Below are positions 32,584 through 42,525 of a stretch of 64,000 nucleotides of DNA, piece after piece. Every line of letters begins with the position of its first letter. The stretch's first letter is position 1. A program made the position numbers and the translations under genes. The stretch covers positions 1,116,001 to 1,180,000 of the forward strand of contig NZ_CP044507.1 in assembly GCF_008831505.1 (NCBI RefSeq). The letters are read 5' to 3'. The stretch is from Chryseobacterium sp. Its GTDB lineage: Bacteria > Bacteroidota > Bacteroidia > Flavobacteriales > Weeksellaceae. Below the pieces are notes generated by a model. That model had not been told where the DNA came from, did not search any database, and saw nothing but the letters and a program-made list of their open reading frames with translations.

Positions 32584-34971
32584 ATGAGATTTAGGTATTC
32601 CTTTCTGTTATTGCTGTTATCAGCTTTTACTTTTGCCCAGGTGGGCAGCATCAATATCAATGTATTTGACGATTTCACGAAAAAACCACTGGCCGCTTCG
32701 GTACGGATGCTTGGTTCGGAAGGTGCCGTTTTTACCGGTGAGGGAAATGTTATTATTGCAGACATTCCGTCCGGTACTTACACTTTTGAGGTTACTGCGG
32801 GAGGTTATACGCCCACTTCATTAAATGACATCGATGTGGTACCTAACCAAAACCTTACCTTTTCCGTAGGACTTATACGATCGGTAAATCAGATTGAAGA
32901 AATTACAATTACAAGAAAAAGTTATAAAACTACCGCTGAGAGCCCGCTGTCCCTGCGGAATATCACAAGTGAAGAAGTTCAGAAAAATGCCGGTTCCAAC
33001 CGTGATGTCTCCAAAGCGATCCTGAGTTTTCCGGGGGTAGGAAGTACAGCGACCTTCCGGAACGACCTTTTCATACGTGGCGGAAGCTCGGCTGAAAATA
33101 AATTCTATATTGACGGTATTGAGGTTCCTGTGATCAACCATTTCCAAACGCAGGGAGCCAGTGGCGGACCACGCGGCATCATTACCGTTGATTTTATCAA
33201 AGATGTCGACTTTTACAGTGGTGCGTTTCCGGCCAGGCGAAATGGAGTACTCTCATCGCTTTTTGAATTTAACCTTAAATCCGCCAGGAAAGACAAACTG
33301 GGCTATAAGGTGATCCTGGGTCTGGATGACCTGCAACTGATGGCCGACGGTCCGCTTTCCAGGGACCAGACCTGGTCCGGTCTTTTCAGTGTGCGTAAAT
33401 CCAACCTTCAACTGCTGTTCAAAGCCATTGGTCTGCCGTTTCTTCCAAGCTATTATGACGCGACCTTTAAGGTGTCAAAGAAATTTGAAAGCGGTGACGA
33501 GTTATATTTTCTGGGTATGGGTGCCAAAGACAGTTTTAAATTCAATGAAGATGCTGAACCCACACTCGCGAACCTGACGTTAATTGACCGGCTTCCTGTG
33601 TCGCCGCAATGGAACTACACTGTAGGCGCGGGTTACAGGCATCTGGCCGAAAACGGTAACTGGCTGTTTACCCTTAGCAGAAATATGTTGGATAACCAGG
33701 CTCTTAAATACTACCGCAATATTGAAGTTCCACAAAATCTTCTGTATGATTACAATTCACAGGAAAGCGAAAATAAATTCCGCGTTGACCGCAATTTCAA
33801 TATTGCAGATTATCAGCTCAGCAGTGGAGCAAATATCAATTATGCCCGGTATTATAATGCTTCTGTAAGCAGAAATGTAACTCAGAGCACTGTTAATTTT
33901 GATCAGTTATCATCTGATTTTAACCTTCTTCAATACGGTTTATATCTCCAGGCCGCCAGAAAACTGTTTGATGACCGCTTACAGATCTCCGCCGGTTTAC
34001 GGATGGATGCCAGCAACTATTCGGATAATACCAATAATCCTTTGGAGCAGTTATCGCCACGGCTTTCGCTCAGTTATAAGTTCACCGACAGGCTGGCGCT
34101 TAATTTCAATACGGGAATCTACTACCAGCTACCGGTTTACACGGCTCTCGGCTTTACGCAAAACGGTGTCCTGACAAATAAAAATACCCTTAAATACATA
34201 CAAAATACACATCTTGTTGGTGGCATGGAATATAATGGGCCAAACAGTCTTCGTTTTACAGTAGAAGGATACTATAAAAAGTATAAAAACTATCCTTTCT
34301 CTCTTCGAAACCAAATATCACTTGCTAATGTAGGCGGTGACTTTGGTGTAGTGGGCAGCGAACCTTTGGATTCCCGCGGATTTGGTGAGACCTACGGTCT
34401 GGAAGTCCTCGCTCAAAAACGGACACTGAACAATTTCTACGGAATTGCAGCCTATACCTTCGGATATTCCCGGTTTTCCAACGCCAGCGGAATCTTACTG
34501 CCGTCAAGCTGGGACTCCAGACATATCTTAACGATGACAGCTGGAAAATACTTCAGCAGAAACTGGAATGTTGGAGCCAGATTCCGGATGCAGTCGGGAC
34601 TGCCGGAAACTCCATACGACCTGCAGCGCAGCGCCCTTGTCAACATCTGGAACGTAGCCAACGGTCCGGTACAGAATTTTTCATTGCTGAACACTTCCCG
34701 CGGAAACCTGTCGCACCAGCTGGACATCCGTGGCGAGAAGAAATGGATTTTCAACAAGTGGCAACTCACCGCATATGTAGATTTGGTAAATGCTTATGGT
34801 TCTGCAAGCCCCAGTGCATTGCCCGTGGTTAATCTGCAGCGTGATGCACAGGGCAACGGTATAATTGCCAACCCTACGGCTCCGCAGGATCAGCAGTATT
34901 ACGAACTGCAAACAGGTGAAAACGACCGTTCCACGCCGCTGCCTTATTTCGGGTTTATTTTTGAATTTTAA
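32584..34971 (+). CDS. TonB-dependent outer membrane receptor with carboxypeptidase-like regulatory domain
   Basis: The 795-residue protein has a signal peptide (MRFRYSFLLLLLSAFTFAQ), an N-terminal carboxypeptidase D regulatory-like beta-sandwich (residues ~22-105), a plug domain (VGSTATFRNDLFIRGGSSAE, YIDGIEVPV, FYSGAFPARRNGVLSS) and a beta-barrel ending in an aromatic residue (YFGFIFEF). It imports a substrate energised by TonB-ExbBD. No SusD partner gene follows, so it is not a classic polysaccharide utilisation locus; the substrate is unknown. The start is ATG 32584, six codons after an in-frame TTG. Confidence 0.9.
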   Translation: MRFRYSFLLLLLSAFTFAQVGSININVFDDFTKKPLAASVRMLGSEGAVFTGEGNVIIADIPSGTYTFEVTAGGYTPTSLNDIDVVPNQNLTFSVGLIRSVNQIEEITITRKSYKTTAESPLSLRNITSEEVQKNAGSNRDVSKAILSFPGVGSTATFRNDLFIRGGSSAENKFYIDGIEVPVINHFQTQGASGGPRGIITVDFIKDVDFYSGAFPARRNGVLSSLFEFNLKSARKDKLGYKVILGLDDLQLMADGPLSRDQTWSGLFSVRKSNLQLLFKAIGLPFLPSYYDATFKVSKKFESGDELYFLGMGAKDSFKFNEDAEPTLANLTLIDRLPVSPQWNYTVGAGYRHLAENGNWLFTLSRNMLDNQALKYYRNIEVPQNLLYDYNSQESENKFRVDRNFNIADYQLSSGANINYARYYNASVSRNVTQSTVNFDQLSSDFNLLQYGLYLQAARKLFDDRLQISAGLRMDASNYSDNTNNPLEQLSPRLSLSYKFTDRLALNFNTGIYYQLPVYTALGFTQNGVLTNKNTLKYIQNTHLVGGMEYNGPNSLRFTVEGYYKKYKNYPFSLRNQISLANVGGDFGVVGSEPLDSRGFGETYGLEVLAQKRTLNNFYGIAAYTFGYSRFSNASGILLPSSWDSRHILTMTAGKYFSRNWNVGARFRMQSGLPETPYDLQRSALVNIWNVANGPVQNFSLLNTSRGNLSHQLDIRGEKKWIFNKWQLTAYVDLVNAYGSASPSALPVVNLQRDAQGNGIIANPTAPQDQQYYELQTGENDRSTPLPYFGFIFEF

Positions 34972-34981
34972 AGCAAATTTT

Positions 34982-36544
34982 TCAATTGACGTCCGGCTGG
35001 CCGGCTTGTGCAGAATGTTTTTTGATATCCTGCAGAATCCAGTCTAGCTGGATGTCTTTTTTTTGCAGGACCTCCTTCAGATCCGGAACAATCTCATGAT
35101 GAGGAATGACACCTCTGCCTTTTCCGGAAAATTCAATATCGGGTTGTATAAGCATCAAACCAACGGGCAGTTTTAATTTTGAGTTCGGCAGTTTTCGGGT
35201 GGAGTACCTGCCGGCCACTGTACCGTCATTTGCGCCGCCGGTTTCCTCACCTACAAGAAACGCCCGTCCTGAATCTTTAAGTTTGGATGGCAGTATGGAA
35301 GCCGCCGAAAAGCTGCTTCCGTTTATCAGAACATAAATTTTACCTTTGAAATTGTCTTTCTTTGGCTTTCTTATAGAGAAAATACCGTTGTTCCGCAGAA
35401 AAGTTCCTTCCCTTGTCCTCTTTAGTGAAAGTGCGGTTCCCACAAGATAAAAGGGATAGGCAGCGGCAGCAATTGGTTTGGTAATATCTGGAACCATCCG
35501 GAAATAATCTGCCTTAAACATAGAGCTGGGCTTAGTAACCTCAATATCTTTAATGAACTTGAATTTTTCCGGTGCCAGGTAGGAATAGAGGTTATTTATT
35601 TCGGCCAATGACCCTCCCAAATTGTCACGCATATCAATGATAAGATATTTCGCAGGAGAATTTTTTAATGTTCGGAAGCTCTGCCGGTAGAAACGTCTTG
35701 AGAAAGTTCCGGAAAAGGTTTTGATCTTCATGTATGCTGTAATGCTGTCTGGAGTTGGAAACTGCAGGTCACGGTTGAAACTTCGTGTTACGATGTTGTA
35801 GTCTTTTGTTTTTCCCTGTTCGCTCTTAGTCAGTTTCCGGTTTTTCTGCTCCTCCTTTCTCTTCTGAATCAGCGTCTGTCTTTCACGTTTAAGCCAGAAG
35901 GTTTCTATTTCAGTGTCCCGCCTGGTCTCCAGTTTCACCGAATCAAGTATTCCGTTTTCGGCTGTGAAGAAATGGGGCCAGCGTCTTGCCATTGAATATC
36001 TTAAAAAAGTAGTGTTATAACCGTCACTGTTATTTAAAGGCTTGTAACGTGCAAGCATTTCACTTAACGGAACCTCATTGATCTTCAGTATTTCTGTCCC
36101 CACTTCCATACCCGGTACTTTATCGGAATTCTCCTTTACAAACACGCGGTCATTTTCCACCAGAAATTCATACCGGCTGAACAGGCCTTTCTGAAGTTTC
36201 AGCGCTTTTCTCTCTTTAGCATCCAGCCGTCTTTCGGGAAGTACCAGCCGAAGGTGTCCCTGCCGCACATCTGCCACTGCCGGTGCCAGCAGACGGTAGA
36301 ATTCCGCAGGAGTCATAGGTTTCTTAATATTATTCTTTATTTCCGCGAAACGTCTGTCCAGACTGTCTTTGGAGATATACCAGTACAGTTTGGGGTGAAG
36401 TTCCTGTAAGCTGGCGTAGGTGTAATCTACATCGGCACGAAGTTTTTCGGGCGCAACAGGAGTTCTCAGTCTTTCGTTGTATCTTTTTACCGAAACACAG
36501 GAAGTAAACAGCGTAAACACTATAAATAGGTAAAATAGCTTCAT
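34982..36544 (-). CDS. S41-family (C-terminal processing protease-like) lipoprotein
   Basis: This 520-residue protein has a lipobox signal (KLFYLFIVFTLFTSC). The C-terminal half is an S41 protease domain: YLIIDMRDNLGGSLAEINNL, VLINGSSFSAASILPSKL with the serine nucleophile and a following Lys, and GEETGGANDGTVAG. A PDZ-like region (EILKINEVPL) lies before it, and a basic coiled stretch (ERQTLIQKRKEEQKNRKL) interrupts the middle. It is convergent with the receptor gene (10-base gap, no terminator). Substrates are unknown; family members degrade or process secreted proteins in the periplasm. Confidence 0.88.
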   Translation of the reverse strand: MKLFYLFIVFTLFTSCVSVKRYNERLRTPVAPEKLRADVDYTYASLQELHPKLYWYISKDSLDRRFAEIKNNIKKPMTPAEFYRLLAPAVADVRQGHLRLVLPERRLDAKERKALKLQKGLFSRYEFLVENDRVFVKENSDKVPGMEVGTEILKINEVPLSEMLARYKPLNNSDGYNTTFLRYSMARRWPHFFTAENGILDSVKLETRRDTEIETFWLKRERQTLIQKRKEEQKNRKLTKSEQGKTKDYNIVTRSFNRDLQFPTPDSITAYMKIKTFSGTFSRRFYRQSFRTLKNSPAKYLIIDMRDNLGGSLAEINNLYSYLAPEKFKFIKDIEVTKPSSMFKADYFRMVPDITKPIAAAAYPFYLVGTALSLKRTREGTFLRNNGIFSIRKPKKDNFKGKIYVLINGSSFSAASILPSKLKDSGRAFLVGEETGGANDGTVAGRYSTRKLPNSKLKLPVGLMLIQPDIEFSGKGRGVIPHHEIVPDLKEVLQKKDIQLDWILQDIKKHSAQAGQPDVN

Positions 36545-36844
36545 AAATTAACTTAATATTTTCAGGAATGCGTTATTGTGAACCCTCATTGTATGCAACT
36601 GGCCCTGCAGCCCGACAGCGCTCCGTAAAACCCATCTGCTTCAGTCCAATCTGGATTATTTATTAGATTCAGAAAGGTTTTGCGTCCTAAAAATAATCCA
36701 TTTCCGCTTTACATACAACCTGGAAAATTTTAAAGCGAAGTAGTCAGGAACTTATTTGTTGCGCAGCATGTTTTCGTTACCCAGAATACATTTTGCACAG
36801 TCTGGGGCAATACTTTGCACCTTACAAAAATACAGCTTGCGGTA
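36545..36844. other. Intergenic region, nothing recognised
   Basis: About 300 bases between the S41 gene and the icd terminator. No tRNA cloverleaf or other RNA signal was recognised by eye and no reading frame is convincing. Confidence 0.4.
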
Positions 36845-36875
36845 TAAACAAAACTTCCCGGAGCGGACCGGGAAG
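36845..36875 (-). terminator. Intrinsic terminator of the isocitrate dehydrogenase gene
   Basis: An 8-bp stem (CTTCCCGG at 36854-36861, CCGGGAAG at 36868-36875) followed, on the minus strand, by a T-rich tail. Confidence 0.75.
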
Positions 36876-36929
36876 CTTGAATGACACACGGAATGGCATC
36901 CGCGCTATTTGTATGCAGAGTATATTTGC

Positions 36930-39149
<2,220 letters not shown>

Positions 39150-39176
39150 TTATTTTTTTATGTTTTTTATTATTTA

Positions 39177-39184
39177 CAAATTTA
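39177..39184 (-). promoter_or_regulatory. Probable icd promoter, -7 element TAAATTTG
   Basis: On the minus strand TAAATTTG matches TAnnTTTG, 30 bases before the icd ATG (39146). Confidence 0.5.
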
Positions 39185-39272
39185 AGGTTTTTTGTTAAGC
39201 TTTGCCTCCCGGGCCGTAATCAAATAGGAACGACTTTTGCAGTTTGCAGTTTAACTATTAATAAATAAACGT

Positions 39273-39425
39273 ATGGCAACTCAAAAAAATAATCCGCCAA
39301 CCGGTGTTTTAGTCGCAGTGGGCACAATTGCCCTTATGATCATCTTGTATTTCATCATTCTTGCGATATTTCCGGAACTGTTTGAATCTTTGCCAAAGGC
39401 CGAAGTTCAGCCTGTGAAGGAATAA
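39273..39425 (+). CDS. Small single-TM protein of 50 residues
   Basis: An uninterrupted 50-codon frame from ATG 39273 to TAA 39423-39425 encodes MATQKNNPPTGVLVAVGTIA followed by a strongly hydrophobic helix and a charged tail (LPKAEVQPVKE). The N-terminal PPTGVLVAVGT, single helix and size resemble the small IIa subunits of ba3-type cytochrome oxidases, but this is a weak resemblance. The start follows a run of A/T, with no Shine-Dalgarno. The gene is divergent from icd and ends just before a long hairpin. Synonymous codon use and the amphipathic design suggest a real gene. Confidence 0.6.
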   Translation: MATQKNNPPTGVLVAVGTIALMIILYFIILAIFPELFESLPKAEVQPVKE

Positions 39426-39433
39426 GAAAAAAG

Positions 39434-39501
39434 GCCTTCCTTCAGCGTGGCCCACTTGTACTGCTTTAAATATCAGATGAGCGGTCACGCTGAAGGAAGG
39501 C
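39434..39501 (-). terminator. Long hairpin, 16-bp stem
   Basis: GCCTTCCTTCAGCGTG (39434-39449) pairs perfectly with CACGCTGAAGGAAGGC (39486-39501) around a 36-base loop. On the minus strand it is followed by a T run, so it could terminate the leftward operon that ends at 39551. Confidence 0.65.
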
Positions 39502-39511
39502 TAAATATTAC

Positions 39512-39545
39512 GAAGAAGGTCCCGCTTAACGGCGCGACCTTCTTT
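39512..39545. repeat. Second hairpin, AGAAGGTC/GACCTTCT
   Basis: An 8-9-bp stem with a 14-base loop, directly upstream of the 39551 stop. It could stop rightward transcription of the 50-residue gene. Confidence 0.55.
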
Positions 39546-39550
39546 CAGTA

Positions 39551-39805
39551 TTAGTCATTATCATATAGCTGGTGATCCGAAAGGTAATCTATAAGACTGG
39601 CATCCACCATCTCTTTGTTTCTGATGTAGAAACTTTCCGGGTCATCGTAATCATCACCGGTCCCGTTAGGTTCCAGCAAAATTTCCCTATTGAACTGTAC
39701 ACCGTTAATCTCAAAGGTGACTTCCCGTTTTACCACTCTGTTCTCTTCTGTGGAGGGTCCTAATTTTACAAGGTAAATTTCATTTTCCTGAATCTCAATT
39801 TTCAT
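39551..39805 (-). CDS. Small protein, unknown function
   Basis: This 84-residue protein begins MKIEIQENEIYLVKLGPSTE and continues with beta-rich sequence (VVKREVTFEINGVQFNREIL), then an acidic end (DDPESFYIRNKEMVDASLID). It has no signal or membrane segment. I do not recognise the family. It lies 11 bases after the topoisomerase IB gene on the same strand, so it is probably co-transcribed and perhaps associated with the repair block. Confidence 0.65.
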   Translation of the reverse strand: MKIEIQENEIYLVKLGPSTEENRVVKREVTFEINGVQFNREILLEPNGTGDDYDDPESFYIRNKEMVDASLIDYLSDHQLYDND

Positions 39806-39816
39806 AATTTATTTTT

Positions 39817-40932
39817 TTAATGTTTTAATTTTTCATTTTCCAGCATTTTCATCACTATCATTTCCTCTTTTGTAAGTCCTGACTTTCCGTCGTTGATTTC
39901 AATCGCATCCAATTCATCCAGATATTTTTTTATGGAATTGTTTTCATAAAGATTGATGACCAGCGGATGAACATAATATTTCCTGCAGACAGCAGGCGTA
40001 TTGCCAAGAGAGGCTGCCACCATCTCCAGGGCCTCCTTTACTTTTGATTTATAGTCCGAATTGCTTTCGGCTTCACCAATTTCCCTGAAGGCAATCAGTG
40101 CGTTTACCGTTCCGGACCAGGTACGGAAATCCTTTGCTGTGAAATCATCGCCACTGATTTCCTTTATATACTCATTAACCATTCCTGAATCTACCGGATG
40201 TCGCTGTCCATGTTCATCATAGTATTGGAACAGTTCTTTTCCCGGGATGTCACGGCAGTTCTGAACAGCCTTCGCCAGACGTGAATTTTTAAGGTCGATA
40301 TCATGATATACGCCTTTCTTCCCTTTGAATGAAAAGCTGATTTTCTGGCCTTTAACATTTACATGCTTGTCCTTTAGGGTGGTTAGACCAAAGGAGCCGT
40401 AAAGTTTTTCATATACATTATTCCCAATTCTGATATTAGTTCGCTCCATTAAGCTCACCACAACAGCTAGGACTTTTCTTTTCTCCAGCTTGCGGATAGC
40501 CAAATCTTTTTCCAGCTGAAGCCTGATTTTGGGCAACGCATAACCAAACTGCAGCATCCTGTAAAACTTAGTATGGTTCCGAAGCGCTGTCCAGACGGGG
40601 TGGTAACGGTACTGTTTGCGTTGTTTCGCATCTACACCTGTTGCCTGTAAGTGTCCGTTTTCCAGGGCGCAAATCCATACATTCTCCCAGGCTGGCGGTA
40701 TGGCTAATTTGTTAATCCGCTGGATTTGTTCCGGGTCCTTTATCTTTTCATCTCCTTTAAAATAACGGAATTTTTTGCCCCAGAGCCGGCGTTCTATCCC
40801 TTCCGATTCCCGGTCGGTGGTATAAACCAATTGGACCGCTTTTGCAGATTTAACGGGATCCTTCATGATCTTTACGATTTTGGAGGGACTGATCCTGCTT
40901 ACTGCCTCAAGTTCGGAAATTTCTGTCTTCAT
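39817..40932 (-). CDS. DNA topoisomerase IB (bacterial, poxvirus-like)
   Basis: This 371-residue type IB topoisomerase relaxes supercoils by a tyrosine-linked 3' nicking mechanism. Visible segments: RRLWGKKFRYFKGDEKI, INKLAIPPAWENVWIC, TGVDAKQRKQYRYHPVW, VVSLMERTNIRIGN with the arginine of the active site, and DFTAKDFRTWSGTVNA. The catalytic Tyr is in VCRKYYVHPLVI near the C-terminus. The length is typical of the bacterial family. It lies 10 bases downstream of the SDR gene in a leftward operon of DNA repair genes, as seen in other bacteria with Ku/LigD. Confidence 0.9.
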   Translation of the reverse strand: MKTEISELEAVSRISPSKIVKIMKDPVKSAKAVQLVYTTDRESEGIERRLWGKKFRYFKGDEKIKDPEQIQRINKLAIPPAWENVWICALENGHLQATGVDAKQRKQYRYHPVWTALRNHTKFYRMLQFGYALPKIRLQLEKDLAIRKLEKRKVLAVVVSLMERTNIRIGNNVYEKLYGSFGLTTLKDKHVNVKGQKISFSFKGKKGVYHDIDLKNSRLAKAVQNCRDIPGKELFQYYDEHGQRHPVDSGMVNEYIKEISGDDFTAKDFRTWSGTVNALIAFREIGEAESNSDYKSKVKEALEMVAASLGNTPAVCRKYYVHPLVINLYENNSIKKYLDELDAIEINDGKSGLTKEEMIVMKMLENEKLKH

Positions 40933-40942
40933 GATATTCCAG

Positions 40943-41800
40943 TTAGCCGTTTACAATTTCACCTCCGTTAGGATGCAAAACCTGACCGGTTATATAAGAG
41001 GCATCTTCCGATGCCAGAAAAAGAAAGCAGGTGGCCACTTCATTTGGTTGTCCGGCACGCTTCATAGGTACATCGCTGCCAAATTCTGAGACTTGTTTTT
41101 TCGAGAAGGTAGAGGCAATCAGCGGTGTCCAGATGGGACCCGGGGCCACGGCATTGACCCGGATTCCCTTTTCAGCAAGATTAGCTGAGAGACTGCGGGT
41201 GAACGATAGCACTGCTCCTTTGGTGGCGGCATAGTCAAGCAGATGGTCACTGCCGCGATATGCGGTAACGGAAGTAGTATTGATGATGCAGCTGCCTTTT
41301 TTCAGGTGCTTCAGCGCATATTTCGTGAGCCAAAATAATGAGAAGAAATTGGAGTGAAACGTTGTCATGAGTTGGTCTGTTGTAATCTCCTCAAGAGAGG
41401 TGGCTTCCCAGTGATTGGCTGCATTGTTAACGAGGATATCAATCTGTCCGAATGTATCGATAGTTTTGTCAACCACTTTACGACAGTGATTTTCCTTTCC
41501 TAAATCGCCCTTTATAATGAGGCATTCTCGTCCGAGGCGTTCAATTTCTTTTTTGGTCTCCTTTGCATCAGCGGTTTCGCTCAGATAAGGAATCACTATA
41601 TTTGCCCCTTCCGAAGCAAAGAGCAATGCGGTTGCTTTACCTATACCACTGTCACCCCCGGAGATTATTGCTATTTTACCTTCAAGTTTAAGTGATTTCG
41701 AAGCCGGTTCACTTTCAGGCTTGGGTACCATTTTCTTTTCCAGTCCGGGTTTTCGCTGTTTCTGAGGCGGCCTGACTTTTTTCTTAGTATCTTTCTGCAT
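40943..41800 (-). CDS. SDR-family oxidoreductase (glucose 1-dehydrogenase/YghA-like)
   Basis: The 285-residue protein has an N-terminal basic leader (KKVRPPQKQRKPGLEKKMVP, residues ~6-25), then a Rossmann motif (IAIISGGDSGIGKATALLFA), DILVNNAANHW and the catalytic YAATKGAVLSF. The C-terminal VATCFLFLASEDASYITGQV and GGEIVNG are typical of classical SDRs of the general-stress type. It lies in the repair operon (10 bases before the topoisomerase gene), which recalls the SDR and topoisomerase combination seen with stress regulons. The substrate is unknown. Confidence 0.88.
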   Translation of the reverse strand: MQKDTKKKVRPPQKQRKPGLEKKMVPKPESEPASKSLKLEGKIAIISGGDSGIGKATALLFASEGANIVIPYLSETADAKETKKEIERLGRECLIIKGDLGKENHCRKVVDKTIDTFGQIDILVNNAANHWEATSLEEITTDQLMTTFHSNFFSLFWLTKYALKHLKKGSCIINTTSVTAYRGSDHLLDYAATKGAVLSFTRSLSANLAEKGIRVNAVAPGPIWTPLIASTFSKKQVSEFGSDVPMKRAGQPNEVATCFLFLASEDASYITGQVLHPNGGEIVNG

Positions 41801-41819
41801 AAGCTACGATTCTTCTCAA

Positions 41820-41984
41820 CTATTTTTTACCCCGAGTAAGCATCCACAGAACAAGGCCGATAACTCCTACTACCAGGATGATTCCCCACCACATTCCGGC
41901 TTCGAAGATGGTTCCTATAGCTTCACACCCCGTAAGTGTGAGAAGCGCGAAAACAACTAAACTTAATAATGCAAATCTTTTCAT
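41820..41984 (-). CDS. Small lipoprotein/membrane protein of 54 residues
   Basis: A 54-codon frame on the minus strand encodes MKRFALLSLVVFALLTLTGC, a lipobox-type signal, then EAIGTIFEAGMWWGIILVVG and a second hydrophobic stretch with a basic end (MLTRGKK). Similar tiny lipoproteins occur in many Bacteroidota and are sometimes mis-annotated as phosphatidate cytidylyltransferase; the real function is unknown. ATG 41984 begins the signal. It is in the same orientation as its neighbours. Confidence 0.75.
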   Translation of the reverse strand: MKRFALLSLVVFALLTLTGCEAIGTIFEAGMWWGIILVVGVIGLVLWMLTRGKK

Positions 41985-42019
41985 AACAGTGATTTTTAAT
42001 GGTTTATTTATTTTAAAAC

Positions 42020-42457
42020 TTAAACCCTCCTATAATCAGGTTTCCAGTTTTTAATTGCTTTCTTTATTTCTTTAGGCGAAGTATTATCAGCTAACGCCAT
42101 CTCCAGTAGCTCACGGAACTCTCCATCATGTGCGAAACGAAGCGCAGCGATCTGTCCGAAACTTAGTTGATTTTCCACGTCATCCGACCTTTTACCAAAG
42201 AGTTCAAAATACCTTTGCTTAAATTCCAGACGCAGCAGTCTGTCCTGCAGGGTGAGCGCATAATGCTGTCTGATCATTACAGCCAGATAAGTGAGCAGGA
42301 AAATAACTGCAGAGAACAATATCCAGATAATTTGTTGATCCGTAGAAGCAAAACTCATCCACAGGCCTGTCCCCAGAAGAATAAATAACAGAGGCAGATA
42401 AATAAAATGATGCGGTGCGTAAAAACGGATATGATTGGAATAGTCTTGCTTCTTCAT
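42020..42457 (-). CDS. DUF6526-like membrane protein
   Basis: This 145-residue protein starts with KQDYSNHIRFYAPHHFIYLP, then has two membrane helices (LLFILLGTGLWMSF and IIWILFSAVIFLLTYLAVMI) and a charged cytoplasmic tail (RQHYALTLQDRLLRLEFK ... EIKKAIKNWKPDYRRV). It matches my recollection of the DUF6526 family, whose function is unknown. It lies in the leftward gene run between the small lipoprotein and ligD. Confidence 0.7.
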   Translation of the reverse strand: MKKQDYSNHIRFYAPHHFIYLPLLFILLGTGLWMSFASTDQQIIWILFSAVIFLLTYLAVMIRQHYALTLQDRLLRLEFKQRYFELFGKRSDDVENQLSFGQIAALRFAHDGEFRELLEMALADNTSPKEIKKAIKNWKPDYRRV

Positions 42458-42525
42458 AGATTTTACTCAGCAAAAATTCAACCAATTGTAATGCTAAATG
42501 TTATTCATTAACGAACTGGGATTCC

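Noticed and set aside
32584-34971. SusC-type receptor of a polysaccharide utilisation locus
   Set aside because: No SusD-like gene follows and no glycoside hydrolases are nearby; a convergent S41 protease gene comes next.
36545-36929. Riboswitch or RNA gene upstream of the S41 protease gene
   Set aside because: Only the icd terminator was found; no conserved riboswitch core was recognised by eye.
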